Of a stretch of 14,463 nt of DNA, positions 13,310 to 14,463 are shown one piece after another. The notes under the pieces are model-generated. The model ran no database searches and was not told the origin of the DNA. It saw nothing but the letters and a program-made list of their open reading frames with translations. The stretch is from an uncultured Eubacteriales bacterium (GTDB lineage: Bacteria; Bacillota; Clostridia; Oscillospirales; CAG-272): assembly GCA_949286815.1 (NCBI GenBank), contig CASEEB010000231.1:1-14463 (forward strand), read 5' to 3'. A program made the position numbers and the translations under genes. Position 1 is the stretch's first letter. Every line of letters starts with the position of its first letter.

Positions 13310-14463
13310 TTATAAAGGTAATGTAACGTTAAATGACGTAAAGCTGTTTTCCTTGCTTGTGACAACGATTCCTCCGCCGTGCGCCTTGAGAATCGTTTTA
13401 ACTATATAAAGTCCTAGTCCGGTGCTGTTTTTATTTGCCGAACGTGATTTATCCACCTTATAAAACCTCTCAAATACATTAGGAAGCTCGTTTTCCGGTA
13501 TTCCTTTTCCTGTGTTGGTAATTGTGAATGACAGCTTTTTTGAGTCGGTCTTAACCTTAAAATCTATTGTGCCCGAATCATCGGTAAACTTTATCGCGTT
13601 ATCAAGAAGATTAAAAATAACCTGATATATAAGATCCCGGTCAGCCTTGACGGAAACGCTTTCAATTTCGTCAAGTCCGGTGATATTAAGCGATTTAGAC
13701 TCTATACGCTGTTCCTGGCTTATTACAATGGTGCAAAGAAGCTCCCTGAAATCAAACAGCTCAGGCTTTAAGACGAATTCGCCTGATTCGAGCTTTGACA
13801 TACTGAGCATCGACTGGACAAGACGGGAAAGTCTTTTAATTTCGTCAGAAACAATTCCGAGATAGTAATTTCTTTTTTCCGGTTCAATCGTACCGTCAAG
13901 TATTCCGTCAATAAAACCGCCGATTGTCGTCATCGGAGTTTTAAGCTCATGCGATACATTCGCGACAAAGCTCTTTCTCATTCCTTCAAGCTGAACAAGA
14001 GAGTTTGTCATCTGATTGAACGATACGGAGAGCTCCCCTATTTCATCATCACTCATTACCGGTATGCGCTTTGAAAAATCGCCTTTCGCCATAGCTTTTG
14101 CCGCCTCAGACATAAGCTTTATCGGTTTTGTCAGTCTGTATGTCATTGCGTAAATCGCAAAAAACATCAGAATAATAGGTATAACAGCGGAAAACAAATA
14201 TAATTTTGAAATTGTTGTCATAAGTCCGCGCACAACCGAAAGCGGGGCGGCGGAAAAAACCGTGCCGATTTTGGTGCCCTCGGAATCGTAAACCGGTTCG
14301 GAATCAATATAATGCGGTGATTTATACATGCTTAACGTATTCATTCTGAAGCTTTCATCACCGTTTGTTTTTTCAAGCTCGTCCTTCGGGACAGTAACCG
14401 CCGAATGGTAACATTCTCCTTTTTCCATCCATTCATCGCAGCCGCAGATAATAATTTTACCGT
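13310..14463 (-). CDS. Sensor histidine kinase (N-terminus outside window)
   Basis: The frame stays open to the right edge, so the gene starts beyond 14463; an ATG at 14428 is internal. Visible order: end of an extracytoplasmic sensor domain ('EPVYDSEGTKIGTVFSAAPL'), a transmembrane segment ('LYLFSAVIPIILMFFAIYAM'), HAMP linker ('KPIKLMSEAAKAMAKGDFSKR', 'DDEIGELSVSFN'), HisKA with the phospho-accepting His at 13951-13949 ('NVSHELKTPMTT'), and a full HATPase with 'NLLDNAIKFTD', 'NTGKGIPENELPNVFERFY' and 'STGLGLYIVK'. There is no PAS domain between HAMP and HisKA, unlike WalK, so it is closer to CssS/PhoR-type kinases. Its response regulator is expected upstream, outside the window. The downstream htrA gene, 16 bp away, suggests a role in secretion or envelope stress, as for CssRS and HtrA in B. 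subtilis. Confidence 0.9.
   Translation of the reverse strand, partial: GKIIICGCDEWMEKGECYHSAVTVPKDELEKTNGDESFRMNTLSMYKSPHYIDSEPVYDSEGTKIGTVFSAAPLSVVRGLMTTISKLYLFSAVIPIILMFFAIYAMTYRLTKPIKLMSEAAKAMAKGDFSKRIPVMSDDEIGELSVSFNQMTNSLVQLEGMRKSFVANVSHELKTPMTTIGGFIDGILDGTIEPEKRNYYLGIVSDEIKRLSRLVQSMLSMSKLESGEFVLKPELFDFRELLCTIVISQEQRIESKSLNITGLDEIESVSVKADRDLIYQVIFNLLDNAIKFTDDSGTIDFKVKTDSKKLSFTITNTGKGIPENELPNVFERFYKVDKSRSANKNSTGLGLYIVKTILKAHGGGIVVTSKENSFTSFNVTLPL

Noticed and set aside
13294..13365. 24-codon N-terminal extension of htrA
   Set aside because: It overlaps the kinase coding end, has no ribosome site, and the ATG at 13293 has GGAG at good spacing.

Overview
The window reads as the chromosome of a low-to-mid GC, endospore-lineage Firmicute, most likely an uncultured gut-type Clostridium relative (Oscillospirales/Eubacteriales). 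The evidence is a SpoIIM gene directly upstream of a XerD-type recombinase, a DUF4364 protein (a family I know from Clostridia), KtrAB-type potassium uptake, strong GGAGG-type ribosome sites, several TTG/GTG starts and AT-rich spacers with canonical sigma-A promoters. No plasmid, phage or transposase gene is present.

Left part (1-3212, + strand): the 3' part of a gene for an RsiV-like DUF4163/DUF3298 ectodomain, then an AlgI-type MBOAT acyltransferase and a DHHW (AlgJ/AlgX-like SGNH) protein. The three are tightly spaced and end at a strong terminator. They look like a cell-envelope O-acylation operon; if the first gene is an anti-sigma factor, its sigma factor would lie outside the window.

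Middle-left (3216-7988, - strand): a potassium operon read as ktrB/trkH - ktrA/trkA - kdpD - kdpE. The sensor kinase lacks the N-terminal Walker-A KdpD domain but keeps the USP domain, which carries a near-perfect c-di-AMP-binding signature. No kdpFABC pump genes are visible; the kinase and regulator sit with the Ktr channel instead.

Middle (8110-9674, - strand): spoIIM followed by a XerD-family tyrosine recombinase, ending in a long hairpin. The recombinase has Lys where the first catalytic Arg is expected.

Spacer 9675-10137: about 460 bp of AT-rich, gene-free but highly structured DNA. It has a perfect 13-bp inverted repeat, a rightward-facing family of five TTATGTNAAC direct repeats that match the XerD-binding arm of dif sites, a consensus promoter plus terminator on the - strand predicting an RNA of about 60 nt, and the promoter of the next gene. 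This is the least explained part of the window.

Right part: an SDR reductase (10138-10872, +) resembling the EF-P 5-aminopentanone reductase YmfI; a structured spacer; tRNA-Lys(UUU) on the - strand with a consensus promoter and terminator; a DUF4364 winged-helix-like protein (+); and, on the - strand, a sensor histidine kinase (5' end cut by the window) followed 16 bp later by a membrane-anchored HtrA/DegP protease, resembling a CssS/WalK-type envelope-stress module.
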